Positions 7,129 to 14,698 of a stretch of DNA of 23,116 nt are shown piece after piece. Within the stretch, counting starts at the first letter, position 1. Each line of letters opens with the position of its first letter. The notes below the pieces were generated by a model. The model saw only the letters and a program-made list of their open reading frames with translations, ran no database searches and was not told the origin of the DNA. Made by a program: the position numbers and the translations under genes. The stretch is from contig CAZUJE010000036.1 in NCBI GenBank assembly GCA_964620215.1, positions 1 to 23,116 on the forward strand, given 5' to 3'. This DNA comes from JAUSIF01 sp964620215. GTDB lineage: Bacteria > Pseudomonadota > Alphaproteobacteria > Rhizobiales > Xanthobacteraceae.

Positions 7129-8567
7129 CCGAGCATCCTCGCTACCGCCTGAAACCACTGCACGACCGGCGGCGGCAGATAAATCCCCGCCATCAGCACG
7201 ATCGCCATGTGGATGAAAATCGGGATCAGCGTCGCGGTCGGCTCCCTGGAAACCTTGCCCGCCTCACCGAACAAAATTCCCTGCAAACGCCAGATCAGCG
7301 CGCCAAAACCGGCGAGCAGACCGAGGCCGACCAATGCCGCAAGCCATGGCTGTTTCGCGAAGGTGGAAGTCACCAACATGAATTCGCTGGTGAAAATCCC
7401 GAACGGCGGCAGGCCAGCGATAGCGAGCACGCAAACCGCGAAGGCAAAGCCGAGCAGCGGATGGCTGGTGGCGAGGCCGGTGATGTCGGTGATGCGCTGG
7501 GTATTTTTCGCCTGCGCAATGTGGCCGACGGTGAAGAAGATCGCCGACTTCGTCAGCGAATGCATCGTCATGTGCAGGAGGCCGGCGAAATTCGCGACCG
7601 CGCCGCCAATTCCAAAAGCAAAAGTGATGATGCCGATATGCTCAATGGATGAGTAGGCGAAAAATCTTTTGATGTCGCGGCGCGGGTAAAGCATGAACGC
7701 CGCGAACAGGAGCGACAGCAACCCGAGCGTCATCATCAGCGGGCCGGGTGTGAAGGCTTCGCCGTTTCCGCTCATCAAGAGCTTAAAACGAAGCAACGCA
7801 TAGAGCGCGACATTCAGAAGAAGCCCGGACAGGACCGCCGAGATCGGCGTCGGGCCTTCGGAATGCGCGTCCGGCAGCCACGCATGCAAAGGCGCAAGGC
7901 CCGCCTTGGTGCCGTAACCGAGCAGCAGGAATACGAAGGCGATGTTCAAAAGCGGCGCGTCGAATTTCGCGGCATTCGCGACCAGCACCGTCCATGTCAT
8001 CGCGGGCAGCCCCTCGCCTACCGCCGGCTGCGCCGCCAAATAGATCAAAATCGTGCCGAACAGTGCGAGACCAATGCCGACGCTGCCGAGGATGAAATAT
8101 TTCCACGCCGCTTCCAGCGACTCGTGCGTGCGGTAAATGCCAACCATCATCACGGTGGTGAGCGTCGCCAGCTCGATCGCAACCCACATCAGGCCGATAT
8201 TGTTCGCGAGCAGTGCCAGATTCATCGCGAACATCAGGAGCTGATACATCGCGTGATAGAAGCGCAGATAGAGCGGCGTCAGCTTTCCGCTTTCAAGCTC
8301 GTGCGCGATATAGCTGGCGCTGAAAATGCTTGTGGTAAAGCCAACGAAGGTCGAAAGCACGATGAAGACGATATTCAGATCGTCCACCAGGAAATAACTG
8401 CTTGTCACCGGCCGTTCGAACAGCAGCGCGCATGAAGTTGTGAAAGTAAGCAATGCCGCGAGTATATTCAGCCGCGAAGCGAGCTTGTAGGCGGGCAAGG
8501 CGGCAAGCACGCCCGCTGCGATCAACGGGATCAGCATGGTGGCGGACAAAACCAGCCACGCCCTCAT
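7125..8567 (-). CDS. hyfF: HyfF-like (NuoN/NuoM-type) proton-channel subunit
   Basis: A 480-residue polytopic membrane protein with about 13–14 hydrophobic segments, of the proton-translocating antiporter-like family. It keeps the residues used for ion transfer in complex I: E132 in MWVAIELATL, K156 in WKYFILGSVG, K221 in GYGTKAGLAPLHAWLPDAHSE, and a later Lys in RRDIKRFFAYSSIEHIG. The LHAWLPDAHSEGPTPISA motif is family-wide. The length fits HyfF (hydrogenase-4 component F, about 500 residues). The start overlaps the hyfE stop by four bases (ATGA). With the ion-path residues kept, this subunit probably still moves protons or sodium even though the large subunit has lost its nickel site. Confidence 0.88.
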   Translation of the reverse strand: MRAWLVLSATMLIPLIAAGVLAALPAYKLASRLNILAALLTFTTSCALLFERPVTSSYFLVDDLNIVFIVLSTFVGFTTSIFSASYIAHELESGKLTPLYLRFYHAMYQLLMFAMNLALLANNIGLMWVAIELATLTTVMMVGIYRTHESLEAAWKYFILGSVGIGLALFGTILIYLAAQPAVGEGLPAMTWTVLVANAAKFDAPLLNIAFVFLLLGYGTKAGLAPLHAWLPDAHSEGPTPISAVLSGLLLNVALYALLRFKLLMSGNGEAFTPGPLMMTLGLLSLLFAAFMLYPRRDIKRFFAYSSIEHIGIITFAFGIGGAVANFAGLLHMTMHSLTKSAIFFTVGHIAQAKNTQRITDITGLATSHPLLGFAFAVCVLAIAGLPPFGIFTSEFMLVTSTFAKQPWLAALVGLGLLAGFGALIWRLQGILFGEAGKVSREPTATLIPIFIHMAIVLMAGIYLPPPVVQWFQAVARMLG

Positions 8568-9226
8568 TGCCGCCCCCCGCGAAACCGGTCGAGCGTACTC
8601 ACATCAACGGAGTCGAAACGCTCTCGGATGCGGAACAGGAAAATCCCGATCACGATAAAGGCGATCAGTACGGAGAATGCGACAGAAATCTCCACCACGA
8701 ACGGCATTCCCTTCGCACCGGCGGCGGCGAGGATCAGCCCGTTTTCCAGCGACATGAAGCCCACGATCTGGCTGACGGCGTTTTTTCGCGTCACCATCAT
8801 CAGGAGTCCGATCAGGATGACAGCGAGCGCGAAGGCGAGATCCTCGCGCGCGATGATGGAGGCACCCGGCGTCACCTTGAAGATCACCACCATCGACAGC
8901 GCGATCAGGGCGACAGCGGCGAGCATTGTTACACCGATGCCGCCTATCGATTCGATTTCCCGGTGAATTCCGAGCTTTACAATGATCCGGTGCAGCACGA
9001 GCGGTATCACGATGCCTTTGAAGGCAAGTGCGATCAGTGCCGTCACCAGCAGATGCGGCGCGCCCTGCACATAAGCCTGCCACGCGACCGAGAGCGCCAG
9101 GATAATGGCGTGCAGCGCGAACACCTTCAGGAGCGCCATCAGCCGTTCCTGATAAAGCTGCACGAGACTCACGAGCACGAGCGAGCCTGCCAGCAGATGC
9201 GCGATGTCAAAGGCAATGCCGCGCAT
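8564..9226 (-). CDS. hyfE: HyfE-like (NuoK-related) membrane subunit
   Basis: A 220-residue membrane protein with about seven hydrophobic segments and the NuoK-like motif IVGFMSLENG (154–163), whose glutamate lies in the membrane. HyfE combines a NuoK-like part with extra helices and links the membrane-arm subunits. It ends in a charged tail (RIRERFDSVDVSTLDRFRGGRQ region). The ATG shares one base with the hyfC stop (TGATG), and its own stop overlaps the hyfF start by four bases. The gene is recognised mainly by this motif, its size and its place between hyfC and hyfF. Confidence 0.85.
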   Translation of the reverse strand: MRGIAFDIAHLLAGSLVLVSLVQLYQERLMALLKVFALHAIILALSVAWQAYVQGAPHLLVTALIALAFKGIVIPLVLHRIIVKLGIHREIESIGGIGVTMLAAVALIALSMVVIFKVTPGASIIAREDLAFALAVILIGLLMMVTRKNAVSQIVGFMSLENGLILAAAGAKGMPFVVEISVAFSVLIAFIVIGIFLFRIRERFDSVDVSTLDRFRGGRQ

Positions 9227-10179
9227 CAGAAATCCCTCGATACGAACAGCAACAATGTGCCGAGGAAGCCGAGCATCAGCGCGATGCCGAGAAATTGCGG
9301 AACGCGGAATACACGCATTTTTGCAATCGACGTTTCAAACAACGCCAGCAACACGCCGCCAATGGCGAGCTTCAGCGGATAGATGATGAAGCCAAGCATG
9401 TAAGTGAGCGGACCGGAATCCGGTGTCGCGATGCCCCAAGGCAAAAACACGCAGCCGATCAGCGACACATAGAGAAGCAGCTTCAGCATCGCCGCTAGAT
9501 CGATCATCGCGAGATGACGGCCGGAATATTCCAGCACCATCGCTTCATGAACCATCGTCAGCTCAAGATGCGTTGCCGGATTATCGACCGGGATGCGCGC
9601 GTTCTCCGCGATCGCGACAAGGATCAGCGCCACCAGCGCCAATGCCAACGACACCCGCAGGCCGACGCCTTCGGCCGCAAACACCTGCGCAATCGTGGAA
9701 AGCTGCGTGGAGCCTGCGATCAGCGCGAGCGTGAAGACGATCATAATCATCGCCGGCTCGCTGAGCGTCGCGATCATCATTTCGCGCGAGGAGCCGATCC
9801 CGCCGAAACTCGTGCCGACATCCATGCCGGCCAGCGCCTGGAAAAATCTCGCCGTCGCGATCAGCGCAACGATGGCGATGAGATCGGCGGACCAGGCGAA
9901 CAGCAATCCGCTTGCGAAAGTCGGCACCAGTGCCGCCGCCACCCAGGTCGCGCCGAAAATGAGATAGGGCGCCACGCGAAACAGCCACGATGCATTTTCG
10001 GCGAGCACCGCATGCTTGCCGAGAAGCCGCAACAAATCCCGATAGGGCTGCAACAGCGGCGGCCCCTTGCGCCGAAGAAGCCGCGCTTTCACCAAACGCA
10101 CAAAACCGGTCAGCAGCGGCGCCAGCGCCAGCACCAAAGCCATCTGCAAAAATTGCACGGTGAGCGCGGTCACAGCCAT
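9226..10179 (-). CDS. hyfC: HyfC-like (NuoH-type) membrane subunit
   Basis: A 317-residue NuoH/HycD/HyfC family protein with about eight membrane segments. Family signatures are KGPPLLQPYRDLLRLLGK (38–55), FGGIGSSREMM (125–135) and AENARIPVDNPATHLE (191–206), followed by LTMVHEAMVLEYSG. These form the heel that docks the peripheral NuoB/NuoD-like pair and lines the quinone-side cavity in complex I. Its ATG lies inside the last codons of hyfB (10-base overlap). Its presence with HyfG and HyfI shows that a complete redox-to-membrane junction is encoded. Confidence 0.88.
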   Translation of the reverse strand: MAVTALTVQFLQMALVLALAPLLTGFVRLVKARLLRRKGPPLLQPYRDLLRLLGKHAVLAENASWLFRVAPYLIFGATWVAAALVPTFASGLLFAWSADLIAIVALIATARFFQALAGMDVGTSFGGIGSSREMMIATLSEPAMIMIVFTLALIAGSTQLSTIAQVFAAEGVGLRVSLALALVALILVAIAENARIPVDNPATHLELTMVHEAMVLEYSGRHLAMIDLAAMLKLLLYVSLIGCVFLPWGIATPDSGPLTYMLGFIIYPLKLAIGGVLLALFETSIAKMRVFRVPQFLGIALMLGFLGTLLLFVSRDF

Positions 10180-12334
10180 ATCGCGAGCACCAAAAGCAGG
10201 AGGATCAGCGCGCCGAAGACGAGACTGAGATAACGGCGGATGCTCTGAAACTGAAGCGGGTGAAGTTTTTGCGCGGCGTAGAACACACCGCCTGAAACCG
10301 GCAGATAGATTTTCTCCCAGACCAGATCGCGCATCTCGACGCGGAAAGTCGCCGCTCGAATGTCACCGGGCGGCGGCATCCATACAAAATCCCGCGCTCG
10401 CAGGAGCAGCGTACCGTACACCCGGCGGACCGGCTGCGCGAAACTAGATGCGGAGTATTGCGTCTGCGGGCGCGTGTCCGGATAGCCGCAATCCCACGGC
10501 GGCGCGCGGCGGATCGCATTCGACACGAACTGATGGATCAGGATCACCGCGCCGTAAGATGCGAACAGCAGGAAGATGAGAAGCAACATGCCGCTGTACG
10601 AACTGCGGCTTGCATCGACCGGCACCAAAGAGAACCACGGCAGCGCGGATTGATCCGGCATTCGCGAACCGGTCATCAGCGACACCGCCGAAGCGAAGCC
10701 GTCCACGAACCACCCCGGCATTACTCCCGCGAGCACGCAGAGCATCGCCGCGGCACCCATCGCAGCAAGCGACCAGCGGTCAGTGTCATGGGCACTGATC
10801 GCAGCGGGCGAACGGGCGCGGCCGAGGAAGCCTACGCCGAAGGCTTTGACGAACACGGCTCCCGCGAGCGCCGCCGACAACGCCAGCAACGCACCCACCG
10901 CAGGGATCGCGAATTTCAGACCCCAATCCTTTATCTCGGGACTGAGCAGGATGGCCTGCAAGGTCAGCCACTCGGAAACAAAACCATTCAGGGGTGGAAG
11001 CGCGGAAATGGCGACCGAGCCGATGAGAAACACCACCGCGGTCGCGGGCATCTTATGAATGAGCGCGCCGAGCATATTAAGGTCGCGCGTGCCGGTNNNN
11101 NNNNNNNNNNNNNNNNNNNNNNNNNNNNNNNNNNNNNNNNNNNNNNNNNNNNNNNNNNNNNNNNNNNNNNNNNNNNNNNNNNNNNNNNNNNNNNNNTCGC
11201 GGGCATCTTATGAATGAGCGCGCCGAGCATATTAAGGTCGCGCGTGCCGGTTGCGTGCTGAACCGCACCCGCGCCGAAGAACAGGAGACTCTTGAACAGC
11301 GAATGGTTGAAGGCGTGAAAGATCGCGGCGGTCGCTGCGATCGCGGCCGCCGTATTCATCCCGTTGGCCTCGAAGGCAAGCGCCAGACCAAGCCCGATGA
11401 AAACGATCCCGATATTCTCGACCGAAGAATAGGCGAGCAACTTTTTCAGATCGTCCTGCATCAGTGCGAACAGAGCGCCAAGTACGGCCGTGATGCCGCC
11501 GAGGATCAGGACCAGCGTCCCCCACCACCAGCCGGGCGTTCCCAGAAGATCGAAGGCGATGCGGATGAAACCGTAAACCGCCACCTTGGTCATGACGCCG
11601 CTCATCAACGCGGAAACGTGACTCGGCGCCGCCGAATGCGCGGGCGGCAGCCAGACATGCAGCGGCACGAGGCCGGCCTTGGAGCCCGCGCCGATCAGTG
11701 CCAGCAGGAAAGCGATGGATGCGGTGAGCGGTGCTAGATTGCGCTCCCGGATCGTGTCGAAAGCGTAGCCGCCGCTTTCGCCCGCGAGAATTCCAAATGC
11801 GAACAGGAGCGCCAGCGTGCCGAACGAGGCCATGACGAGATAAAGAAAACCCGCGTCGCGGTTTTCCCTTTCCTCATGGCGCGAGACAACGAGCGCCCAG
11901 GACGAGAGCGACATGAATTCCCAGGAGAGCAAAAAGGTGAAGGCGTCGTCGGCGACGAGCACCAGATTCATACCGAGCAAGAAGAGACAATAGAACGGCA
12001 CGACACGGCCAGGATTGGTTTCACTCCGGCAGTAGCCCACCGCATAGACGCTGGCGAGCGCCGCGCCGAGATTCACAATGATGGAGAAAACCGCCGAGAG
12101 CGGATCCAGCTCCAGCCGCATACCAATACCCGGCAAGCCAAGCGGCAATACCGCCTGCAAGGGAACACCGCGCGAGATCGCAACCATTGAGGAGAGGGTC
12201 GCCACTCCCGATACGATGGCGGCGAGCGAATAAATAATCGGCGAGCCGTTGCGGAACCGCACGAGCACGACCGAAGCCGCCGAAAGCAGAAGCAGGGAGG
12301 CGGCGATGAAACCCGCGTGGTACGCGACATTCAT
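10170..12334 (-). CDS. hyfB: HyfB-like (NuoL-type) antiporter-like subunit, interrupted by a false assembly gap
   Basis: The reading frame enters from 12334 and leaves at 10170 but is broken by 100 Ns at 11097–11196. The 55 bp on each side of the Ns are identical. Removing the Ns and one copy (155 bases) restores one frame of 669 residues, matching the normal HyfB length. The joined protein has about 14–16 hydrophobic segments, E139 in LLSWEFMSLSSWA, K219 in GSKAGLVPLHVWLPPAHS, K250, and LKKLLAYSSVENIG. These are proton-path residues of NuoL-like subunits. It is the first gene of the operon. No strong ribosome site is seen before the ATG. The 3' end overlaps hyfC by 10 bases. Confidence 0.85.
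11042..11096. repeat. Left copy of a 55-bp duplicated contig end
   Basis: These 55 bases, which end directly at the N run, are identical to 11197–11251. They encode the HyfB stretch DLNMLGALIHKMPA. Exact identity up to the gap edge, together with a restored reading frame on collapse, points to overlapping contig ends and not to a biological repeat. Confidence 0.9.
11097..11196. other. Run of exactly 100 Ns (scaffold gap, probably of zero true length)
   Basis: The N run has the default round length used for gaps of unknown size. It is flanked by the same 55-bp sequence on both sides, so the contigs should have been merged by overlap. Translations that run through the Ns are meaningless. Confidence 0.95.
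11197..11251. repeat. Right copy of the 55-bp duplicated contig end
   Basis: Identical to 11042–11096 and directly adjacent to the N run. Deleting this copy and the Ns puts the two halves of hyfB back in one frame (155 bases removed; the offset between the halves then becomes a multiple of three). Confidence 0.9.
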
Positions 12335-12435
12335 CTGGGCGGCACCGAATCCGGAAATTTTACTGCGAGGGTTGACCCGGAACTTGAGATGCTGAGACGG
12401 GCAATGGCCGTTTGGGGCTCAAAGTCCCTTATTTT

Positions 12436-12466
12436 ACGGCTCGAACCCCGATTCCCCACGAGCCGT
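12436..12466. promoter_or_regulatory. 8-bp inverted repeat upstream of hyfB
   Basis: ACGGCTCG (12436–12443) and CGAGCCGT (12459–12466) are perfect inverted repeats with 15 bases between them. The site is 102–132 bases upstream of the hyfB start codon and about 120 bases before the acpXL promoter. It could be an operator for either gene or a transcript hairpin. No regulator family is recognised. Confidence 0.35.
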
Positions 12467-12588
12467 CCTCCGTATTGCGGTAAACTCCGGGTATCAAACC
12501 GTTTCTTGCCCATCCAAGGCAACCCGGTGCCGCCAAAACAACCGTTAATACTAGCCGGGTGCGACGTTCTGAGTGCAGTGCAGCGGCA

Positions 12589-12617
12589 TTGAAAGCACAA
12601 ACGGCCTCCGCTATAGA
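12589..12617 (+). promoter_or_regulatory. Sigma-70 promoter of the acpXL operon
   Basis: TTGAAA (12589–12594), a 17-base spacer and TATAGA (12612–12617) match the housekeeping consensus TTGACA-N17-TATAAT at 5/6 and 4/6. Transcription would start near 12624, leaving a leader of about 92 bases before acpXL. It is the only good promoter seen ahead of the six-gene operon. Confidence 0.6.
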
Positions 12618-12715
12618 ACCGCAGCATATTCGACCTTAACTGCCGGGCAGCCTTGTGGCCCTGGCTTCCCTCATCAGACCCCGATGGCCCTGCGCCGTTC
12701 GAGTGGAGACTATTC

Positions 12716-12997
12716 ATGTCCACGACCTTCGACACGGTCGCCAATATCATCTCCGAGACCTGCGATATTCCGCGTGAGAATATCAAGCCGGAAAGCCACG
12801 CCATCGACGATCTAGGCATCGACAGCCTCGACTTCCTCGACATCGCCTTCGCCATCGATAAGGCGTTCGGGATCAAGCTGCCGCTCGAGCAGTGGACGCA
12901 AGAAGTGAACGAAGGCAAGGCCACGACCGAACAGTACTTCGTCCTGAAGAATCTGTGCGAGCGCGTTGACGCGCTGAAAGCGGCGAAGGGCGCCTAA
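12716..12997 (+). CDS. acpXL: Acyl carrier protein AcpXL for very-long-chain fatty acid of lipid A
   Basis: A 93-residue acyl carrier protein. The phosphopantetheine-bearing serine is S37 in DDLGIDSLDFLDIAFAID. The sequence IKLPLEQWTQEVNEGKATTEQYF and the length (longer than the roughly 78 residues of AcpP) are typical of AcpXL, which carries the 27-hydroxyoctacosanoate-type chain made for rhizobial lipid A. The start was set at 12716, where GGAG lies eight bases upstream; an in-frame ATG at 12653 would add 21 residues unlike any ACP. It is the first gene of the operon, with fabZXL 11 bases downstream. Confidence 0.93.
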   Translation: MSTTFDTVANIISETCDIPRENIKPESHAIDDLGIDSLDFLDIAFAIDKAFGIKLPLEQWTQEVNEGKATTEQYFVLKNLCERVDALKAAKGA

Positions 12998-13008
12998 GAG
13001 ATCAATCA

Positions 13009-13485
13009 ATGCGTATTGAGTACTTTATTATGGTCGACCGCATTCGCGAGCTGTCGATCGAAAAGGGCTTGGTCGTTTGCGAAGCCAAAGTGCCGATGGA
13101 AAGCTCCATTTATGAGGGGCATTTCCCCGGTCACCCGATTCTGCCGGGCGTCCTCCTGATCGAGGCAATGGCGCAGACGGCCGGCTGGCTGATCCTTGCC
13201 AAGACCAAGTGCGAGAAGTTTCCGTTTCTTTCCATCGTGCATGAAGCCAAATTGCGCGACTTCGTCACTCCGGGCACCGACCTCGTGCTGACCTCGAAGC
13301 TGCTGCACGAAGGCTCCGGCTTTGTGAAAATGTCGAACAAGGTGATGGCAGGCGACACGCTGAAGTGTTCCTCGGAAACGACTTTCCGCGTGCTGCCCTT
13401 CCCGTCTCCGGTCTTCAAGCAACATTTGCTGACGCATGCGCCGCGGGTAGGATTCCCGACGGAGTATCTTGAGCATGTCCAATAA
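13009..13485 (+). CDS. fabZXL: FabZ-like 3-hydroxyacyl-ACP dehydratase for very-long-chain fatty acid
   Basis: A 158-residue hot-dog-fold protein. The active-site loop YEGHFPGHPILPGVLLIEAMAQ contains the catalytic histidine H38 and glutamate E52. It would dehydrate 3-hydroxyacyl-AcpXL during elongation in the cytoplasm. The C-terminal part (FPSPVFKQHLLTHAPRVGFP) differs from housekeeping FabZ, consistent with a dedicated paralogue. It lies between acpXL and fabF2XL; its 3' end overlaps the fabF2XL start by 11 bases, so expression is probably coupled. The product is assigned from family motifs plus the conserved rhizobial gene order. Confidence 0.9.
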   Translation: MRIEYFIMVDRIRELSIEKGLVVCEAKVPMESSIYEGHFPGHPILPGVLLIEAMAQTAGWLILAKTKCEKFPFLSIVHEAKLRDFVTPGTDLVLTSKLLHEGSGFVKMSNKVMAGDTLKCSSETTFRVLPFPSPVFKQHLLTHAPRVGFPTEYLEHVQ

Positions 13486-14671
13486 TCCGCGCGACGTTCT
13501 GATTACCGGCATCGGACTCGTTTCCTGTCTCGGTGAAGGACATGACGCGCACTGGAACGGCCTCACCGCCGCCAAGCCGATCTATGACGACAAGAACTAT
13601 GCACCTTTCGTCGTCCATCCGATCGCGCCGATCAATTTCGACCTGCAAATCCCGAAAAAGGGCGACCAGCGCCAGATGGAGCCGTGGCAGCGCATCGGCT
13701 GTTATTCGGCGGGTCTCGCGCTCGATAATGCGGGCATCAAGGGCAATACTGAAATCCTGAGCCGCGTGGACATGCTGGTGGCCGCTGGCGGCGGCGAACG
13801 TGACACCGCCGTGGACGGATCCATTCTGACGGGCCTGAAGACCGCACAGGAACCCGGCCGCTATCTCAACGAGCGGCTGATGAACGACCTGCGTCCCACC
13901 CTGTCCCTGGCGCAGCTTGCTAACCTGCTCGCGGGTAACATTTCCATCGTGTTCGGCGTCGTCGGTTCCTCCCGTACCTTCATGGGCGAGGAAACTTCCG
14001 GCGTGGACGCATTGCGCATTGCCGCCGCGCGCATCGGCGCGGGCCAGAGCGAGATCGGCCTTGTCGGCGGCGCTTACAATTCGCAGCGCATGGATGTGCT
14101 GTTGCAGCTTTCCTTCGGGCGCGAAGCGCTGAAGGCGCCTTATCAACCGACATGGGAACGCGGCACGAAGCATCCCGGAATCGCCGCCGGGTCGCTCGGT
14201 GCGTTTCTCGTGATTGAGTCGCGCAAACATGCCGAAGCGCGTGGCGCCAAGGCCTATGCTAAACTTTCCTACATCAACGCCGACCGCGCCCGCCGCGACA
14301 AAGGCGAAATGGAACCGGTCATCGCCGATCTCTGGAACGGAATTCCGAATCTCAAGACAACGGAATCCGCCGTAATCTCTTCCGCCACTGGCGCCTCACC
14401 GGCGACTCCCGGCGAGCGGAACGTGCTGGAAAAGGTCGCCAAGGATATGCCGATCCGCGTTCCCGGTTCCGTGCTCGGTCACGGCGTCGAAGCGCAGTTC
14501 CCGCTGAATATCGGCCTCGCTGCGCTCGCGATCTCGCGCGGTGGATTGTGGCCCGCCTGCGATCCAACCGGCTTTGAAAAGCCTTGGGGCGGCGGCAAGC
14601 TCAATCAAGTTGTGGTAACAAGTATCAGCGCCTGGCGCGGAGAAGGTGTGGCGCTCGTCGAAGCCGCCTGA
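13475..14671 (+). CDS. fabF2XL: FabF2XL, ketosynthase-like protein without the active-site cysteine
   Basis: A 398-residue thiolase-fold protein (starts DVLITGIGLVSCLGEGHDAHW). Aligning its GEETSGVDALRIAAARIG with TACTSGVHNIGHAARIIA of FabF places E173 where the nucleophilic cysteine should be. The NAHGTST motif is replaced by SSATGASPATPG, so the first histidine becomes T305; only the GHG histidine (H336) remains. It therefore cannot condense chains alone and resembles the chain-length factor of type II polyketide systems. The next gene encodes a complete ketosynthase, its likely partner. The ATG at 13475 (GGAG ten bases upstream) was preferred to a TTG at 13469, which lies too close to that site. 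Confidence 0.87.
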   Translation: MSNNPRDVLITGIGLVSCLGEGHDAHWNGLTAAKPIYDDKNYAPFVVHPIAPINFDLQIPKKGDQRQMEPWQRIGCYSAGLALDNAGIKGNTEILSRVDMLVAAGGGERDTAVDGSILTGLKTAQEPGRYLNERLMNDLRPTLSLAQLANLLAGNISIVFGVVGSSRTFMGEETSGVDALRIAAARIGAGQSEIGLVGGAYNSQRMDVLLQLSFGREALKAPYQPTWERGTKHPGIAAGSLGAFLVIESRKHAEARGAKAYAKLSYINADRARRDKGEMEPVIADLWNGIPNLKTTESAVISSATGASPATPGERNVLEKVAKDMPIRVPGSVLGHGVEAQFPLNIGLAALAISRGGLWPACDPTGFEKPWGGGKLNQVVVTSISAWRGEGVALVEAA

Positions 14672-14698
14672 ATTCAAGCCGTCTGAACGGAGGTCATC

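Larger units (their letters stand above)
12335..12715. other. Divergent intergenic region between hyfB and acpXL
   Basis: These 381 bases hold no credible gene. On the plus strand there is a good housekeeping promoter for acpXL (12589–12617). On the hyfB side there is an 8-bp inverted repeat (12436–12466). A possible hyfB promoter on the minus strand, TTGATA-N17-TACGGA (about 12472–12500), has a poor -10 and is not annotated. No terminator, riboswitch or small RNA is recognised. Confidence 0.6.

Noticed and set aside
10988..12334. A continuous reading frame crossing the N run at 11097–11196
   Set aside because: Past the Ns it is in the wrong frame; the correct reading needs removal of 155 bases, after which hyfB joins 10170–12334.
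5129..12334. Reading the hyf operon as an active hydrogenase-4 or formate hydrogenlyase
   Set aside because: Both L1 nickel cysteines are serines in HyfG, the C-terminal pair is misspaced, and no ferredoxin, formate dehydrogenase or hyp genes are present.
12331..12924. Minus-strand open frame of 197 codons covering the hyfB–acpXL intergenic region
   Set aside because: It runs antisense to acpXL, has no domain and covers the promoter region; composition alone explains it.
13469..13474. TTG start two codons upstream for fabF2XL
   Set aside because: It is only four bases from the GGAG site, whereas the ATG at 13475 is ten bases away.
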